NCBI RefSeq assembly: GCF_018224015.1
Contig: NZ_JAGPOT010000046.1
Span: 1-64,000 of the forward strand
Direction: 5' to 3'
Source of the DNA: Pseudarthrobacter albicanus
GTDB taxonomy: Bacteria; Actinomycetota; Actinomycetes; Actinomycetales; Micrococcaceae
DNA length: 64,000 nucleotides
Below the pieces are notes generated by a model. That model was not told where the DNA came from, did no database searches, and was given only the letters and a program-made list of their open reading frames with translations. Each line of letters starts with the position of its first letter. Within the stretch, counting starts at the first letter, position 1. Of this stretch, positions 28,584-37,261 are shown one piece after another. Both the position numbers and the translations under genes were made by a program.

Positions 28584-28981
28584 GAATCGAATCATGGATT
28601 TTTGGAGCCGGAGTCTTCTTCTTCATCCCCGTCGCGGCGGTATACGGATTCCTGAACCACTGGAACGAGTGGGTGGGCACCCTGGGCCTCCTGCTGGTGG
28701 GCGCCCTCGTCGGCATGATCGGTGCCTACCTTGGCTTCACCGGCAAGCGCGTCGGCATGCGTCCCGAGGACCGGCCTGACGCCGAGATCCACGAAGGCGC
28801 CGGCGAGCAGGGCCACTTCAGCCCGTGGAGCTGGTGGCCCCTGGTCCTGGGCCTGTCCTGCGCCACCGGATTCCTCGGCATGGCCATCGGATTCTGGATT
28901 GTGTTCATCGCCGGCGGCCTCGCGGTCGTCGCACTCGTGGGCTGGGTCTACGAGTACAGCCGTGGTGACCACGCGCACTAG
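28580..28981 (+). CDS. ctaF: Cytochrome c oxidase subunit IV (actinobacterial)
   Basis: Small actinobacteria-specific subunit of the aa3 oxidase, 133 residues. It has four hydrophobic segments, beginning with [19 protein letters not shown], then [40 protein letters not shown] and [20 protein letters not shown]. The loop after the second helix ([20 protein letters not shown]) contains the conserved [10 protein letters not shown] motif. The ATG lies within the ctaD stop. A strong terminator hairpin follows, closing the ctaC-ctaD-ctaF unit. Confidence 0.95.
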   Translation: MRIESWIFGAGVFFFIPVAAVYGFLNHWNEWVGTLGLLLVGALVGMIGAYLGFTGKRVGMRPEDRPDAEIHEGAGEQGHFSPWSWWPLVLGLSCATGFLGMAIGFWIVFIAGGLAVVALVGWVYEYSRGDHAH

Positions 28982-29015
28982 GTTCCGGCAGGAAACAGCG
29001 CAAGACTGATTGCGT

Positions 29016-29060
29016 GAACGACGGCGGGCCCCACCAAGATGGTGGGGCCCGCCGTCGTTC
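29016..29060. terminator. Terminator hairpin after ctaF
   Basis: Perfect 20-base stem (29016-29035 with 29041-29060) around AAGAT, 35 bases beyond ctaF and about 70 bases beyond the end of the convergent HPr gene. It can serve both. Confidence 0.9.
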
Positions 29061-29128
29061 GTCGTGCCTGGGCACGGCTGGCCGGCCGTATCCGGTCCGG
29101 CGCGTGCCGCGGAACCGCCGGGTGCTTC

Positions 29129-29422
29129 CTAGCGGACCTGCGCTGACTCCAGCAGGGAGCAGAGGAGGTCGAGGGCCTTTTCGGCATCCGGGAGGCTGTA
29201 GCGGGCCGGTATTGCGTCCGCTGCCACCGCCAGTTCCACTTCGCAGCCGCAGTGGAAGTCCTCGGTCATGACTTCCAGCAGGGAGCGGGCATCGACCCCG
29301 CGCCTGCCTTCCTTGCTGATGGTGACCGGCAGCCCCGTGCCGGTGACAGCCCGCACAAACGCCGCCGCCGGCCGTGCATGCAGGCCAACGGCCGCCTTGA
29401 CGATTGCCTTCCGAACTGGCAA
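29129..29422 (-). CDS. ptsH: HPr family phosphocarrier protein
   Basis: Histidine phosphocarrier of the sugar phosphotransferase system, 97 residues. The TTG at 29422 with GGAG upstream gives MPVRKAIVKAAVGLHARPAA, placing the phosphorylated histidine at residue 15 as in other HPr proteins. A serine at residue 47 (DARSLLEVM) takes the place of the regulatory Ser46. The remainder (EVELAVAADAIPARYSLPDA) is somewhat divergent from classical HPr, so a regulatory rather than transport role is possible. No enzyme I or II gene is nearby. It is divergent from a DasR-like regulator whose probable operator lies between them. Confidence 0.88.
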   Translation of the reverse strand: MPVRKAIVKAAVGLHARPAAAFVRAVTGTGLPVTISKEGRRGVDARSLLEVMTEDFHCGCEVELAVAADAIPARYSLPDAEKALDLLCSLLESAQVR

Positions 29423-29537
29423 CGGGGCTCCTTTGCTCTCAGCTTTGATCTCGCGGATCTTCCGGCGGCTCTGCCCGCCGTCGTACCTGGGGTAAAGCCT
29501 AGCCGCGGGCGAAGTGCCGGGCGAACCAAGACGCCCC

Positions 29538-29553
29538 GGTGGTCTAGACCTGC
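29538..29553. promoter_or_regulatory. dre-like operator between HPr and the GntR regulator
   Basis: GGTGGTCTAGACCTGC closely matches the DasR-responsive element, a palindrome around TGGTCTAGACCA known from Streptomyces. The core GGTCTAGACC is perfect. It lies 116 bases upstream of the HPr start and 50 bases upstream of the regulator, so it may control both. Confidence 0.75.
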
Positions 29554-29602
29554 TCCGGATTACCCTACCCTTGGTGTATGAACGAATACAGGAGGCAGGA
29601 TC

Positions 29603-30391
29603 ATGGGTTCTAATGCCTCGCGGATGGCCGGTGAGATCGACCGGCACAGCGGCACACCGATCTATGTCCAGCTGCGGGAAATCCTCCGGGCCCACATTGC
29701 GAGTTCGTGCCCGCCCGGATCGGCGCTGCCGTCCGAGCGGGACCTGGCGGAGCGGTTCGGGCTCGCCCGGATGACCGTCCGCCAGGCGATCGACGCCCTC
29801 GTGGGGGAGGAGGTCATCGAACGGGTCGTCGGCCTCGGCACCTTTGTCCGGAAGCCGAAGCTGGATCTCCAGGTCAAACTGACCTCCTACAGCGAAGAGA
29901 TGCAGCGCCGCGGCATGGTCCCGGCGGCAAGGGTCCTCAGCTTCGAACAGATTGCGGCCAGCCCGTTCCTGGCCCGCGAACTCCAGCTGGAAGAGGGGAC
30001 GCCCCTCGTGCGGTTCCGGCGCCTGCTGCTGGCCGACAATGAGCCGATGAGCGTGGACGAGAACTTCATCCCAGCCCACCGCGTGCCCGGCCTGCTCGAC
30101 GGCGAGCCGCCCACCTCGCTCTACAACGTGCTCAGCGAACGCTATGGGCTGGTGATGGAGTGGGGCGAGGACATGATCGAGGCGACGGCGGCGTCACCGT
30201 CGACGTCACGGCTGCTCAACGTCGAGATCGGCTCGCCGCTCCTGAAGATCCAGCGGCACGCCTTTGTCGCCAGGGCGATGGTTGACTACTCGGTGTCCTA
30301 TTACCGCGCCGACCGCTACAAGCTCTGGGTGCCGCTGCAGCGTCCCGGCGTCCGGCCGACCCGCAACTACGCTTCGGGGTACCGCCCGTAA
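29603..30391 (+). CDS. GntR family transcriptional regulator (HutC/DasR-like)
   Basis: 262-residue regulator with an N-terminal winged helix (LREILRAHIASSCPPGSALP, SERDLAERFGLARMTVRQAI) and a C-terminal UTRA effector domain. The effector domain starts near VKLTSYSEEMQRRGMVPAAR and ends YYRADRYKLWVPLQRP, as in DasR, which senses glucosamine phosphates. The ATG at 29603 follows AGGAGGCAGGATC. Divergent orientation with HPr and a dre-like site between them argue for a DasR-type regulator linking PTS and amino-sugar metabolism. Effector identity is inferred, not shown. A terminator follows the gene. Confidence 0.87.
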   Translation: MGSNASRMAGEIDRHSGTPIYVQLREILRAHIASSCPPGSALPSERDLAERFGLARMTVRQAIDALVGEEVIERVVGLGTFVRKPKLDLQVKLTSYSEEMQRRGMVPAARVLSFEQIAASPFLARELQLEEGTPLVRFRRLLLADNEPMSVDENFIPAHRVPGLLDGEPPTSLYNVLSERYGLVMEWGEDMIEATAASPSTSRLLNVEIGSPLLKIQRHAFVARAMVDYSVSYYRADRYKLWVPLQRPGVRPTRNYASGYRP

Positions 30392-30408
30392 ATGAGCGAC
30401 GCGGGCGG

Positions 30409-30451
30409 AACGCGGAAGACCCGGTCCCAAGGGGGCCGGGTCTTCTGCGTT
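30409..30451. terminator. Terminator hairpin between the GntR gene and qcrB
   Basis: Sixteen-base inverted repeat (30409-30424 with 30436-30451) with an 11-base loop between two convergent stops. It can terminate both transcripts. Confidence 0.8.
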
Positions 30452-30467
30452 AACCGCTGTGGGGCTG

Positions 30468-32144
30468 CTAGTGGCTGAGGGTCTTCTGGGCCTCTGCCGA
30501 CTCAATGGCCTCGTGGTGGCCGTGGGCCGCCTCGAGCTCGGCCGGGGTTGCCGGGGCTACCCGGTCCTCGAAGAACAACCGGGAAAGCATCGCTCGGCGC
30601 TTCTCCTTGCGGTCCACGATCCCGTGCTCGTTGGGAACCGCGGGCAGCGGAGCCGGGGATTCAAAACCGACCAGCTTGTAGCGCTTGTACTCGCTCAGCG
30701 GGGCGTGGACCTCGATGAACTCACCATGCGGCAGGCGCACGATGCGGCCGGTTTCACGGCCGTGGAGGGCGATCTCACGGTCCTTGCGCTGCAGGGCCAG
30801 GGCAACGCGCTTCGTCACGAAGAAGGCGATGACCGGGCCGATGAAGAACAGTGCACGGAGCCAGTAGGTCACATCGTTCAGGGACACGTGGAAATTCGTG
30901 GCGATAAGGTCCGAGCTGGCGGCGGCCCACATGACGCAGTACCAGGTGAAGCCGGCCACGCCGATCGCGGTACGGGTCGGCGCGTTACGCGGACGGTCCA
31001 GCACGTGGTGCTCTCGGTTGTCCTTGGTGATCCACCGTTCGATCCACGGGTAGGTGAACAGCACGGTGAAGATGATGCCTGCCGGTACGAGCGCCGGCAG
31101 CAGCACGTTCAGCGTCAGCACGTGTCCGAAGATCACATACTCGAAATGGAAGTTTCCAATGACACCCGGCATCAGGCGCAAGGCACCGTCAACGAAGCCG
31201 ATGTACCAGTCAGGCTGGGTGCCTGCCGAAACGGGGGAGGGGTCGTAGGGACCGTAGTTCCAGATCGGGTTGATCGTGAAGAAGCCCGCCATGAGCGCAA
31301 TCACGCCGAAGACGATGAAGAAGAAGCCGCCGGCCTTGGCCGCGTACACCGGGCCGAGCGGGTAGCCGACGACGTTGCCGTCGTTGCGTCCCGGGCCGGG
31401 GTACTGGGTGTGCTTGTGCACGACCACCATGAACAGGTGGAGCACGATCATCAGCAGGATCAGTGCCGGCACCAGCAGGATGTGCAGCATGTAGAGGCGG
31501 CCAATGATGGCAGTACCGGGGAACTCTCCGCCGAAGAGGAAGAAGGAAATATACGTTCCAATGACCGGAATGGCCTTAATGACACCGTCAATGATGCGCA
31601 GGCCGTTGCCCGACAGCAGGTCATCGGGAAGCGAGTAGCCGGTGAACCCTTCGGCCATGGCCAGGATCAGCAGGACTCCGCCGACTACCCAGTTCATTTC
31701 CCGGGGTTTGCGGAAGGCACCGGTGAAGAACACGCGGAGCATGTGAACACCGATGGACGCCACGAACAGCAGCGCCGCCCAGTGGTGGACCTGGCGCATG
31801 AACAGCCCGCCACGGACATCGAAGGAGATGTTCAGGGATGAGTTGAACGCGGCAGACATTTCGACGTTCTTCAGCGGCGTGTACGAGCCCGCATAGTGGG
31901 TTTCCACCATGGACGGATCGAAGAAGAACGTCAGGAAGGTGCCTGACATGAGCAGGATGACGAAGGAGTACAGGGCCACTTCGCCAAACATGAATGACCA
32001 GTGGTCCGGGAAGACCTTGCGGCCGAATTCACGGAGGATTCCGGATCCGCCGACGCGTTGGTCGACGAAGTCGGTGATGCTGCCGCCTTTAGTCTTGGCG
32101 ACGAAAGCGGGGGCTTCAGCTGTTGACGGTGCGCTCATGCTCAT
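30468..32144 (-). CDS. qcrB: Cytochrome bc1 complex cytochrome b subunit
   Basis: Menaquinol-oxidising membrane subunit of the actinobacterial bc1-aa3 supercomplex, 558 residues with the C-terminal extension found in actinobacteria. Heme histidines are visible in QVHHWAALLFVASIGVHMLR and in the later helix with HLFMVVVHKH. The Qo-site signature is QPDWYIGF, the actinobacterial form of PEWY. The ATG at 32144 (MSMSAPSTAEAP) lies just after GGGAG and overlaps the end of qcrA; the ATG six bases on is an alternative. Gene order on this strand is ctaE, qcrC, qcrA, qcrB, as in other actinobacteria. Confidence 0.95.
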   Translation of the reverse strand: MSMSAPSTAEAPAFVAKTKGGSITDFVDQRVGGSGILREFGRKVFPDHWSFMFGEVALYSFVILLMSGTFLTFFFDPSMVETHYAGSYTPLKNVEMSAAFNSSLNISFDVRGGLFMRQVHHWAALLFVASIGVHMLRVFFTGAFRKPREMNWVVGGVLLILAMAEGFTGYSLPDDLLSGNGLRIIDGVIKAIPVIGTYISFFLFGGEFPGTAIIGRLYMLHILLVPALILLMIVLHLFMVVVHKHTQYPGPGRNDGNVVGYPLGPVYAAKAGGFFFIVFGVIALMAGFFTINPIWNYGPYDPSPVSAGTQPDWYIGFVDGALRLMPGVIGNFHFEYVIFGHVLTLNVLLPALVPAGIIFTVLFTYPWIERWITKDNREHHVLDRPRNAPTRTAIGVAGFTWYCVMWAAASSDLIATNFHVSLNDVTYWLRALFFIGPVIAFFVTKRVALALQRKDREIALHGRETGRIVRLPHGEFIEVHAPLSEYKRYKLVGFESPAPLPAVPNEHGIVDRKEKRRAMLSRLFFEDRVAPATPAELEAAHGHHEAIESAEAQKTLSH

Positions 32145-33186
32145 CACGCTCCCAGTAGCTCGGTCCAACAGGTTCATGGAAGTCGCTGGTAGCGACCAGG
32201 TAGCCCTCTGCGTCGACTGCGATGGGCAGCTGGGGGAGGGGGCGGCTGGCCGGGCCGAAGATAACCTTGCATTCCTGGGTCAGGTCGAAGGTTGACTGGT
32301 GGCACGGGCACAGCAGGTGGTGGGTCTGCTGCTCGTACAGGGCAACAGGGCAACCAACGTGGGTGCAGATCTTGGAGTAGGCAACGATGCCGTTGTAGCT
32401 CCAGTCCTCGCGGCCTGCGGAAGGCTTGAGGGAATCCGGGTTCAGGCGCATGAGCAGGACGACGGCCTTCGCCTTTGCGTTCAGCTTGCCTTCGTGCAGC
32501 TCGTTGAGGCCTTCCGGGATCACGTGGAACGCCGAGCCGATGGTGACATCCGTGGCCTTGATGGGGGTGCCATCGGGGTCGCGGGTGAGCCGCTTGAGCT
32601 TGCCACCCGCCGGTGCCCACATGGTGTGGGCCAGCTTGTCGTCCGGGCGGGGACCGAGGTCACCGAAGACGGCCAGCGCCGGCAGGGGAGCCAGCGCGAC
32701 GGCGCCCAGCAGGGTGTTGCGGATCAGCGGCCGGCGCTTGATGCCGGTTTCCTCCACAATGTCATCGACAATGCGGACGGCGGCCAGGCGGTCCTCCTCG
32801 GTGCGGATCCCATGGCGCTCTTCCGAGACCTCATGGTCCGGCATGAGGGCCTTGGCCCAGTGGACGATGCCGGTACCGATGCCCAGCATGGCAAAGGCGG
32901 TGCCGATGCCCAGCAGGGCGTTCTGCAGCCGGATGGTGGCGATCGAGGAGCCATCTCCAAGATCGATGGCGAAGTACGCCACCAGGAAAATCAAGGTGCC
33001 AACGACCGAAATCCCGAAAAGAAGGGCTACCTGCCGTTCTGCTCGCTTTGCGGCCCTCGGGTCCGTGTCAGCCAGGCGCAAACGATGCGGGGGAATTCCA
33101 GGATCCTGGAACTTCTCCACCTCATTCTGACCAGCCGTAGCTACGGTGCCCGAGTGGTTCGGACTGCCGTCACTATGGTTGCCCAT
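32116..33186 (-). CDS. qcrA: Cytochrome bc1 complex Rieske iron-sulfur subunit
   Basis: Rieske 2Fe-2S protein of the bc1 complex, 356 residues. The ATG at 33186 (MGNHSDGSPNHSGTVATAGQ) has GAGG at good spacing; the ATG four codons earlier sits directly on a purine run and is less likely. Three transmembrane helices are evident in the N-terminal half (for example VALLFGISVVGTLIFLVAYF), the actinobacterial topology. The cluster ligands are CTHVGCPVALYEQ and CPCHQSTFDL, with the normal Cys/His pairs. The 3' end overlaps qcrB by about 29 bases. Confidence 0.95.
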   Translation of the reverse strand: MGNHSDGSPNHSGTVATAGQNEVEKFQDPGIPPHRLRLADTDPRAAKRAERQVALLFGISVVGTLIFLVAYFAIDLGDGSSIATIRLQNALLGIGTAFAMLGIGTGIVHWAKALMPDHEVSEERHGIRTEEDRLAAVRIVDDIVEETGIKRRPLIRNTLLGAVALAPLPALAVFGDLGPRPDDKLAHTMWAPAGGKLKRLTRDPDGTPIKATDVTIGSAFHVIPEGLNELHEGKLNAKAKAVVLLMRLNPDSLKPSAGREDWSYNGIVAYSKICTHVGCPVALYEQQTHHLLCPCHQSTFDLTQECKVIFGPASRPLPQLPIAVDAEGYLVATSDFHEPVGPSYWERDEHERTVNS

Positions 33187-33288
33187 AATTCGCCTCATCC
33201 CTCTCTCGTCTCGACATACGCCGAGTTAGCTTTCAATTCAAACTGCTGACGGGTCTGCAGAAAATTCTTACAGGTGCAACAGGGTCTG

Positions 33289-34077
33289 TCAGGACGTCCG
33301 GGACGTCAGCCAGATGGTGAAGGCGATGATGACGCCCAGGCCGGCGATCCAGACAAACAGACCTTCGGATGTGGGACCCAAAGCACCAAGATCAGCGCCG
33401 CCGGGTGAACCGTTGGCTTCGATCTGCTTCAGGAACGTGATGATGTCGCGCTTTCCCTCGGGGGAGACGTTGGCGTCATTGAAGACCGGCATGTTCTGCG
33501 GGCCGGTGACCATTGCTTCGTAGATGTGCTTGCCGGAGACATCCGCCAGGGCCGGGGCGAACTTGCCCCGGGTGAGTGCCCCGCCGGCGGCTGCGGCGTT
33601 GTGGCACATGGCGCAGTTGGTGCGGAAGAGCTCCCCGCCGGCGGCGGCGTTGCCCTTTTCGTCGAGGAGCCCCTCTTCGGGGATGGACGGGCCCGGGCCG
33701 AGCGAGGCAACATACGCTGCCAGCTGTTTGGTCTGGGTTTCGTTGAACTGGGCGGGCTTCTTGTAGGCCTGCGGGCCGTTCATCTGCATGGGCATGCGGC
33801 CGGTGCCGACCTGGAAGTCAACAGCGGCCGCGCCGACGCCCACAAGCGACGGTCCGGCCTGCGAGCCGCTGGCACCCATGCCGTGGCAGGTGGCGCAGTT
33901 GGCGGCAAAGAGCTTTCCGCCTTCCCCTACGTCGCTTGCGTTGAAGCTTGTGGTGTCGGCCTTGGCCTGGTTGACGGTGGTGGCAACGGCGTACAGCCCA
34001 CCAGTGACCAAGAGGCCCATCAGCAGCAGTGCAATTGCTGCCAGCGGGTGTCGTCGCTTCTGCGAGAGTGCCTTCAC
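33289..34077 (-). CDS. qcrC: Cytochrome bc1 complex diheme cytochrome c subunit
   Basis: Diheme cytochrome c that replaces separate c1 and c in actinobacteria and passes electrons directly to CtaC. The 262-residue product has an N-terminal helix (PLAAIALLLMGLLVTGGLYA), two CxxCH heme motifs (NCATCHGMG and NCAMCHNAA), and a C-terminal membrane anchor (GLFVWIAGLGVIIAFTIWLT). Distal Met ligands are probable in RMPMQMNGPQ and NMPVFNDANV. The start is GTG. It lies between ctaE and qcrA on the same strand. Confidence 0.95.
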   Translation of the reverse strand: MKALSQKRRHPLAAIALLLMGLLVTGGLYAVATTVNQAKADTTSFNASDVGEGGKLFAANCATCHGMGASGSQAGPSLVGVGAAAVDFQVGTGRMPMQMNGPQAYKKPAQFNETQTKQLAAYVASLGPGPSIPEEGLLDEKGNAAAGGELFRTNCAMCHNAAAAGGALTRGKFAPALADVSGKHIYEAMVTGPQNMPVFNDANVSPEGKRDIITFLKQIEANGSPGGADLGALGPTSEGLFVWIAGLGVIIAFTIWLTSRTS

Positions 34078-34164
34078 GTGGTGGTTCCTTTTTTCGATCC
34101 TGCGTTGGCTCCGGGAGCCGCTTCTTGAAAATCTGCCTCTTGTGCGAAAAGAGTCAATTCTTGG

Positions 34165-34803
34165 CTACCTGAGGACGTAGATGACCAGGAAGAGGCCGAT
34201 CCACACGACGTCGACAAAGTGCCAGTAGTACGAGGTGACAATCGCTGAGGTTGCCTCAAAGTGGCCGAACTTCTTCGCTGCGAAGGAGCGGCCGATGATG
34301 AGCAGGAAGGCAACCAGGCCGCCGATAACGTGCAGGCCGTGGAAGCCTGTCGTGATGTAGAACGCCGAGCCATAGGCATTGGAGGAGAGTGAAACATGCT
34401 CGGAAACGAGCATGGAGTACTCAGTCGTCTGCCCGGCAACGAAGAAGGCACCCATGATGAAGGTCAGGGTGAACCATTCGTTCATTCCCCACCGGGTGAA
34501 GCTCAGGCGTCCTCCGCTCCGGCGCGGCTGGAGCCGCTCAGCGGCGAAGACGCCCATCTGGCAAGTAAAGGAACTTGCCACGAGGACGATGGTGTTAACG
34601 AGCGCAAAGGGGAAGTTGAGCTTGGCTGTCTCTTCGGCCCACATCTGTCCGGAAGTCGAACGGAGTGTGAAGTACATGGCGAAGAGACCGGCGAAGAACA
34701 TCAACTCACTGGACAGCCAGACCACGGTTCCAACAGAAACCATGTTCGGGCGATTCAGCGTCGGGTGCGCCGGGGTACTGGGGGCATGGGTCGCAGATGT
34801 CAC
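34165..34803 (-). CDS. ctaE: Cytochrome c oxidase subunit III
   Basis: Membrane subunit of the aa3 oxidase, 212 residues. The GTG at 34803 gives [20 protein letters not shown], matching relatives; the longer frame would use promoter sequence. Five transmembrane helices begin with [20 protein letters not shown], and [18 protein letters not shown] and [18 protein letters not shown] are the characteristic late motifs. It heads the ctaE-qcrC-qcrA-qcrB unit, so the bc1 complex and one oxidase subunit share a transcript. A palindrome overlapping the promoter abuts the start codon. Confidence 0.95.
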   Translation of the reverse strand: MTSATHAPSTPAHPTLNRPNMVSVGTVVWLSSELMFFAGLFAMYFTLRSTSGQMWAEETAKLNFPFALVNTIVLVASSFTCQMGVFAAERLQPRRSGGRLSFTRWGMNEWFTLTFIMGAFFVAGQTTEYSMLVSEHVSLSSNAYGSAFYITTGFHGLHVIGGLVAFLLIIGRSFAAKKFGHFEATSAIVTSYYWHFVDVVWIGLFLVIYVLR

Positions 34804-34820
34804 ATAGACATTATGTCTAT
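34804..34820 (-). promoter_or_regulatory. Palindrome overlapping the ctaE promoter
   Basis: ATAGACATTATGTCTAT, an 8+1+8 perfect inverted repeat directly adjoining the ctaE start codon. On the minus strand it contains the -10-like CATAAT, six bases before the GTG, with TTGGGC 18 bases upstream of that. This predicts a leaderless transcript and an operator covering the promoter. Confidence 0.55.
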
Positions 34821-34914
34821 AAAACTCCCCGGTGCCCAACGCAAAACGCGTTTTCGGACGACTTTTTCTACAAAGACGCGAATTCGCGCGGAAAAGTTCC
34901 CGACCCCGTTCACA

Positions 34915-34945
34915 TTGGTCATCGCGGCGCCCACCTCGATAGCAT
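34915..34945 (+). promoter_or_regulatory. Promoter of trpD, leaderless
   Basis: TTGGTC (34915-34920), 19-base spacer and TAGCAT (34940-34945), followed by six bases and the GTG. The AGGAG here is too close to the start to be a normal ribosome-binding site, which favours a leaderless mRNA. Confidence 0.5.
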
Positions 34946-34951
34946 CAGGAG

Positions 34952-36010
34952 GTGACTTCTCAGGCTTCGGAACAGGCGGCAGGCAACACCTGGCCGCGGC
35001 TCATCAACGCACTCATCAACGGGACGGACCTCACCGCCGGCAATACCGAGTGGGCGATGAACTCGATCATGTCCGGCGAGGCCAGCCCCGCACAGGTGGC
35101 CGGCTTCCTGGTGGCCCTGCGCGCCAAGGGCGAGACCGTGGATGAACTGGCGGGGCTGGTCGAGGCAATGATCGCCAACGCCAGCCCGATCGATATTGCG
35201 GGCGAGAAGCTGGACATCGTCGGAACCGGCGGAGACCAGCAGAACACCGTGAACATCTCCACGATGGCCGCCCTGATCGCTGCCGGCGCCGGGGCCAAGG
35301 TGGTTAAGCACGGCAACCGCGCGGCATCGTCCACTTCCGGGTCCGCCGACGTCCTGGAAGCCCTCGGCGTGCGGCTGGACCTGCCGGTTCCGCGCGTGGC
35401 CCTGAACGCGGAGGAGGCCGGCATCACCTTCTGCTTCGCCCAGGTCTTCCACCCCTCCATGCGCCATGCCGCCGTCGCCCGCCGCGAACTCGGCGTGCCG
35501 ACTGCCTTCAACTTCCTGGGCCCCATGATCAACCCCGCCAATGTGCAGGCCTCCGCCGTCGGCGTTGCCAACGAGAAGATGGCTCCCCTGGTGGCCGGCG
35601 TGCTGGCCAAGCGCGGGAGCCGGGGACTCGTGTTCCGGGGCAACGACGGCCTGGACGAACTGACCACCACCGGCCCTTCCCACGTCTGGGAAATCCGGAA
35701 CGGGGAGGTCGCGGAGGAGATCTTCGATCCGCGCGGGCTTGGGATCCGCCAGGCGACGCTGGAGGAACTGCGCGGCGGCGACGCCGTCGCCAACGCCGCC
35801 GTCGTCCGTGCCGTCCTGTCCGGCGCCCCCGGTGCGGCGCGCGACGCCGCGCTGCTGAACGCCGCCGCCGGGCTGGTGGCCTTCGACCTCGACGCCGTGG
35901 GCCCGCTGGCCGAGCGCATGGCGGCGGCGATGAAGCGGGCCGAGGAATCGATTGGTTCCGGTGCAGCGGCCGCCGTGCTGGACCGGTGGGTGTCCTTGTC
36001 GCAAGACTGA
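34952..36010 (+). CDS. trpD: Anthranilate phosphoribosyltransferase
   Basis: Second step of tryptophan synthesis: anthranilate plus PRPP gives phosphoribosyl anthranilate. The 352-residue product has the PRPP-binding motif [20 protein letters not shown], the [20 protein letters not shown] anthranilate-site motif, and [40 protein letters not shown] follows as expected. The N-terminal helical domain begins [14 protein letters not shown]. It is separated from other trp genes, which is normal in these organisms. It is divergent from ctaE across 148 bases. Confidence 0.96.
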   Translation: MTSQASEQAAGNTWPRLINALINGTDLTAGNTEWAMNSIMSGEASPAQVAGFLVALRAKGETVDELAGLVEAMIANASPIDIAGEKLDIVGTGGDQQNTVNISTMAALIAAGAGAKVVKHGNRAASSTSGSADVLEALGVRLDLPVPRVALNAEEAGITFCFAQVFHPSMRHAAVARRELGVPTAFNFLGPMINPANVQASAVGVANEKMAPLVAGVLAKRGSRGLVFRGNDGLDELTTTGPSHVWEIRNGEVAEEIFDPRGLGIRQATLEELRGGDAVANAAVVRAVLSGAPGAARDAALLNAAAGLVAFDLDAVGPLAERMAAAMKRAEESIGSGAAAAVLDRWVSLSQD

Positions 36011-36035
36011 GCCCAGCCGGGCCCGGATCCGGAAG

Positions 36036-36317
36036 TTACTGCTCGATGCCGAGGGCGAAGGCCGCGTCGAGGTCGTGCTGCGAGTAGGCGCGGAAGGCGA
36101 TCTGGGTGGTGGTGTGAAGAACCGCCGGGACCTTGGAGAGTTTGTCCGCGATGACGTCCGCGAGGTCCTCATGCTTGGCCACCCGGGCGATGGCGATCAG
36201 GTCCCATTCCCCCGTTACCGAATAGACCTCGCTGATGCCCTGGATGGCGGAGATTTCTTCCGCGGTCTCCGGGATCCGGGAAGCCTCTGTCTTAATCAGG
36301 ACGATAGCGGTGACCAC
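36036..36317 (-). CDS. Lrp/AsnC ligand-binding (RAM) domain protein
   Basis: Stand-alone RAM domain of 93 residues without a DNA-binding helix-turn-helix. The sequence MVTAIVLIKTEASRIPETAE, VYSVTGEWDLIAIARVAKH and VPAVLHTTTQIAFRAYSQHD matches the small actinobacterial Lrp-like family. In full Lrp regulators this domain binds amino acids and oligomerises; here it may act by interacting with full-length partners, which is inference. The start is GTG at 36317. It is convergent with trpD, 25 bases apart, a conserved neighbour pair in this group. Confidence 0.9.
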   Translation of the reverse strand: MVTAIVLIKTEASRIPETAEEISAIQGISEVYSVTGEWDLIAIARVAKHEDLADVIADKLSKVPAVLHTTTQIAFRAYSQHDLDAAFALGIEQ

Positions 36318-36392
36318 GTGTGAACCTTTCCGGATCTGTTGCGCCGTTGCCGGCCCTTCCGGGCCGGGCCATGTGCCTGCAAGCCTAATACA

Positions 36393-36821
36393 TCAGGCCC
36401 GCTTGCGGCTCGTCCCGAACCGCCGCACCCCTGCCACCACGAGCCGGTAGCCGAGCAGAAACACCGCCAGGCTCAGGAGCGCCACGATGATGAAGGGGAG
36501 CACGACGCTCTGCCCGGTGGCGGCCCGCAGGAGCATGCCGACGGCCACCGTTCCCAGCCAGACGACGACGCCGGCGGGCCAGAGCGCCAGGGGAGCACGC
36601 CACACCCGCAGCGCCAGCCAGGACACGGCGGCTCCGGCGAGGAACGGCCAGGCGGTGGCAAGGACCCCGGTGATAACCTCCCCGCGCTGGTGGGCATCCC
36701 GGCCGATCGCGGCGAAGGCCAGGACCAGCGCCAGATCAGCGGCCGCCGCCAGTACCGCTGTCCGCATCTTCGCGGGCGGAGGTGCGGACGGGCGGCGGAG
36801 CGGCGGTGGTGACGAAGACAT
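36393..36821 (-). CDS. DUF3054 membrane protein
   Basis: Small membrane protein of 142 residues, function unknown. The ATG at 36821 gives MSSSPPPLRRPSAPPPAKMR. Four hydrophobic segments follow: AVLAAAADLALVLAFAAIG, GVLATAWPFLAGAAVSWLAL, LWPAGVVVWLGTVAVGMLLR and VVLPFIIVALLSLAVFLLGY. The first ends with IGRDAHQRGE, typical of DUF3054. The C-terminus is basic (GVRRFGTSRKRA). The longer open frame upstream is not supported by homology. It stands next to a decayed lysE gene. Confidence 0.85.
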   Translation of the reverse strand: MSSSPPPLRRPSAPPPAKMRTAVLAAAADLALVLAFAAIGRDAHQRGEVITGVLATAWPFLAGAAVSWLALRVWRAPLALWPAGVVVWLGTVAVGMLLRAATGQSVVLPFIIVALLSLAVFLLGYRLVVAGVRRFGTSRKRA

Positions 36822-36862
36822 GCTTACCAGCCTAGCCCGGCACCGCCCGCGACGGGGCGGCG

Positions 36863-37209
36863 TCAGGCCCTCGTGGCCGCGATTTTTGCTGCAAACGCCA
36901 GCAGGAAGACGCCGGCAACCCGGTCCGTCGCCTTGCCGACCGCAGCGGACTGGAACCAGCGCCGTGCGCGGTGGGTAGCCACGATGATGGCCGCGAACCA
37001 GGGCATGGCTTCTGCGTTGTGGACCAGGGGGAGGAGGGCCCCCATCAGCAGAGGTGGGGCATCGGCTGGCAGGAACTGGGGAATCATCGCCATGTAGAAC
37101 ACTCCGACCTTGGGATTCAGCAGGCTGGTGGTCACGCCGCTGAGCCAGTTCGTCCGGATGGCGAGGCGGCGACCAGGGCGAACTGCAGGAGGGCATCGGT
37201 GATGGTCAT
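36863..37209 (-). pseudogene. LysE family exporter, internal deletion
   Basis: The start (ATG at 37209) encodes MTITDALLQFALVA, the usual N-terminus of LysE/RhtB exporters. Fourteen codons later the sequence jumps, in a different frame, to IRTNWLSGVTTSLLNPKVGV, which is the family's second half, and continues normally to the stop at 36863 (ending VFLLAFAAKIAATRA). About 90-100 residues of the membrane core, normally between these parts, are missing and the frame is broken. The gene cannot make an intact transporter. The C-terminal part alone could in principle be translated from the ATG-like codon at 37135. Confidence 0.82.
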
Positions 37210-37261
37210 ACTCAAATGATAGGCACCCGGCGGACCCGATCCGGACGGCGCCCAGCGTGCC

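Noticed and set aside
30459..31841. Plus-strand open frame of 460 codons
   Set aside because: Antisense of qcrB; the real cytochrome b has all heme ligands on the other strand.
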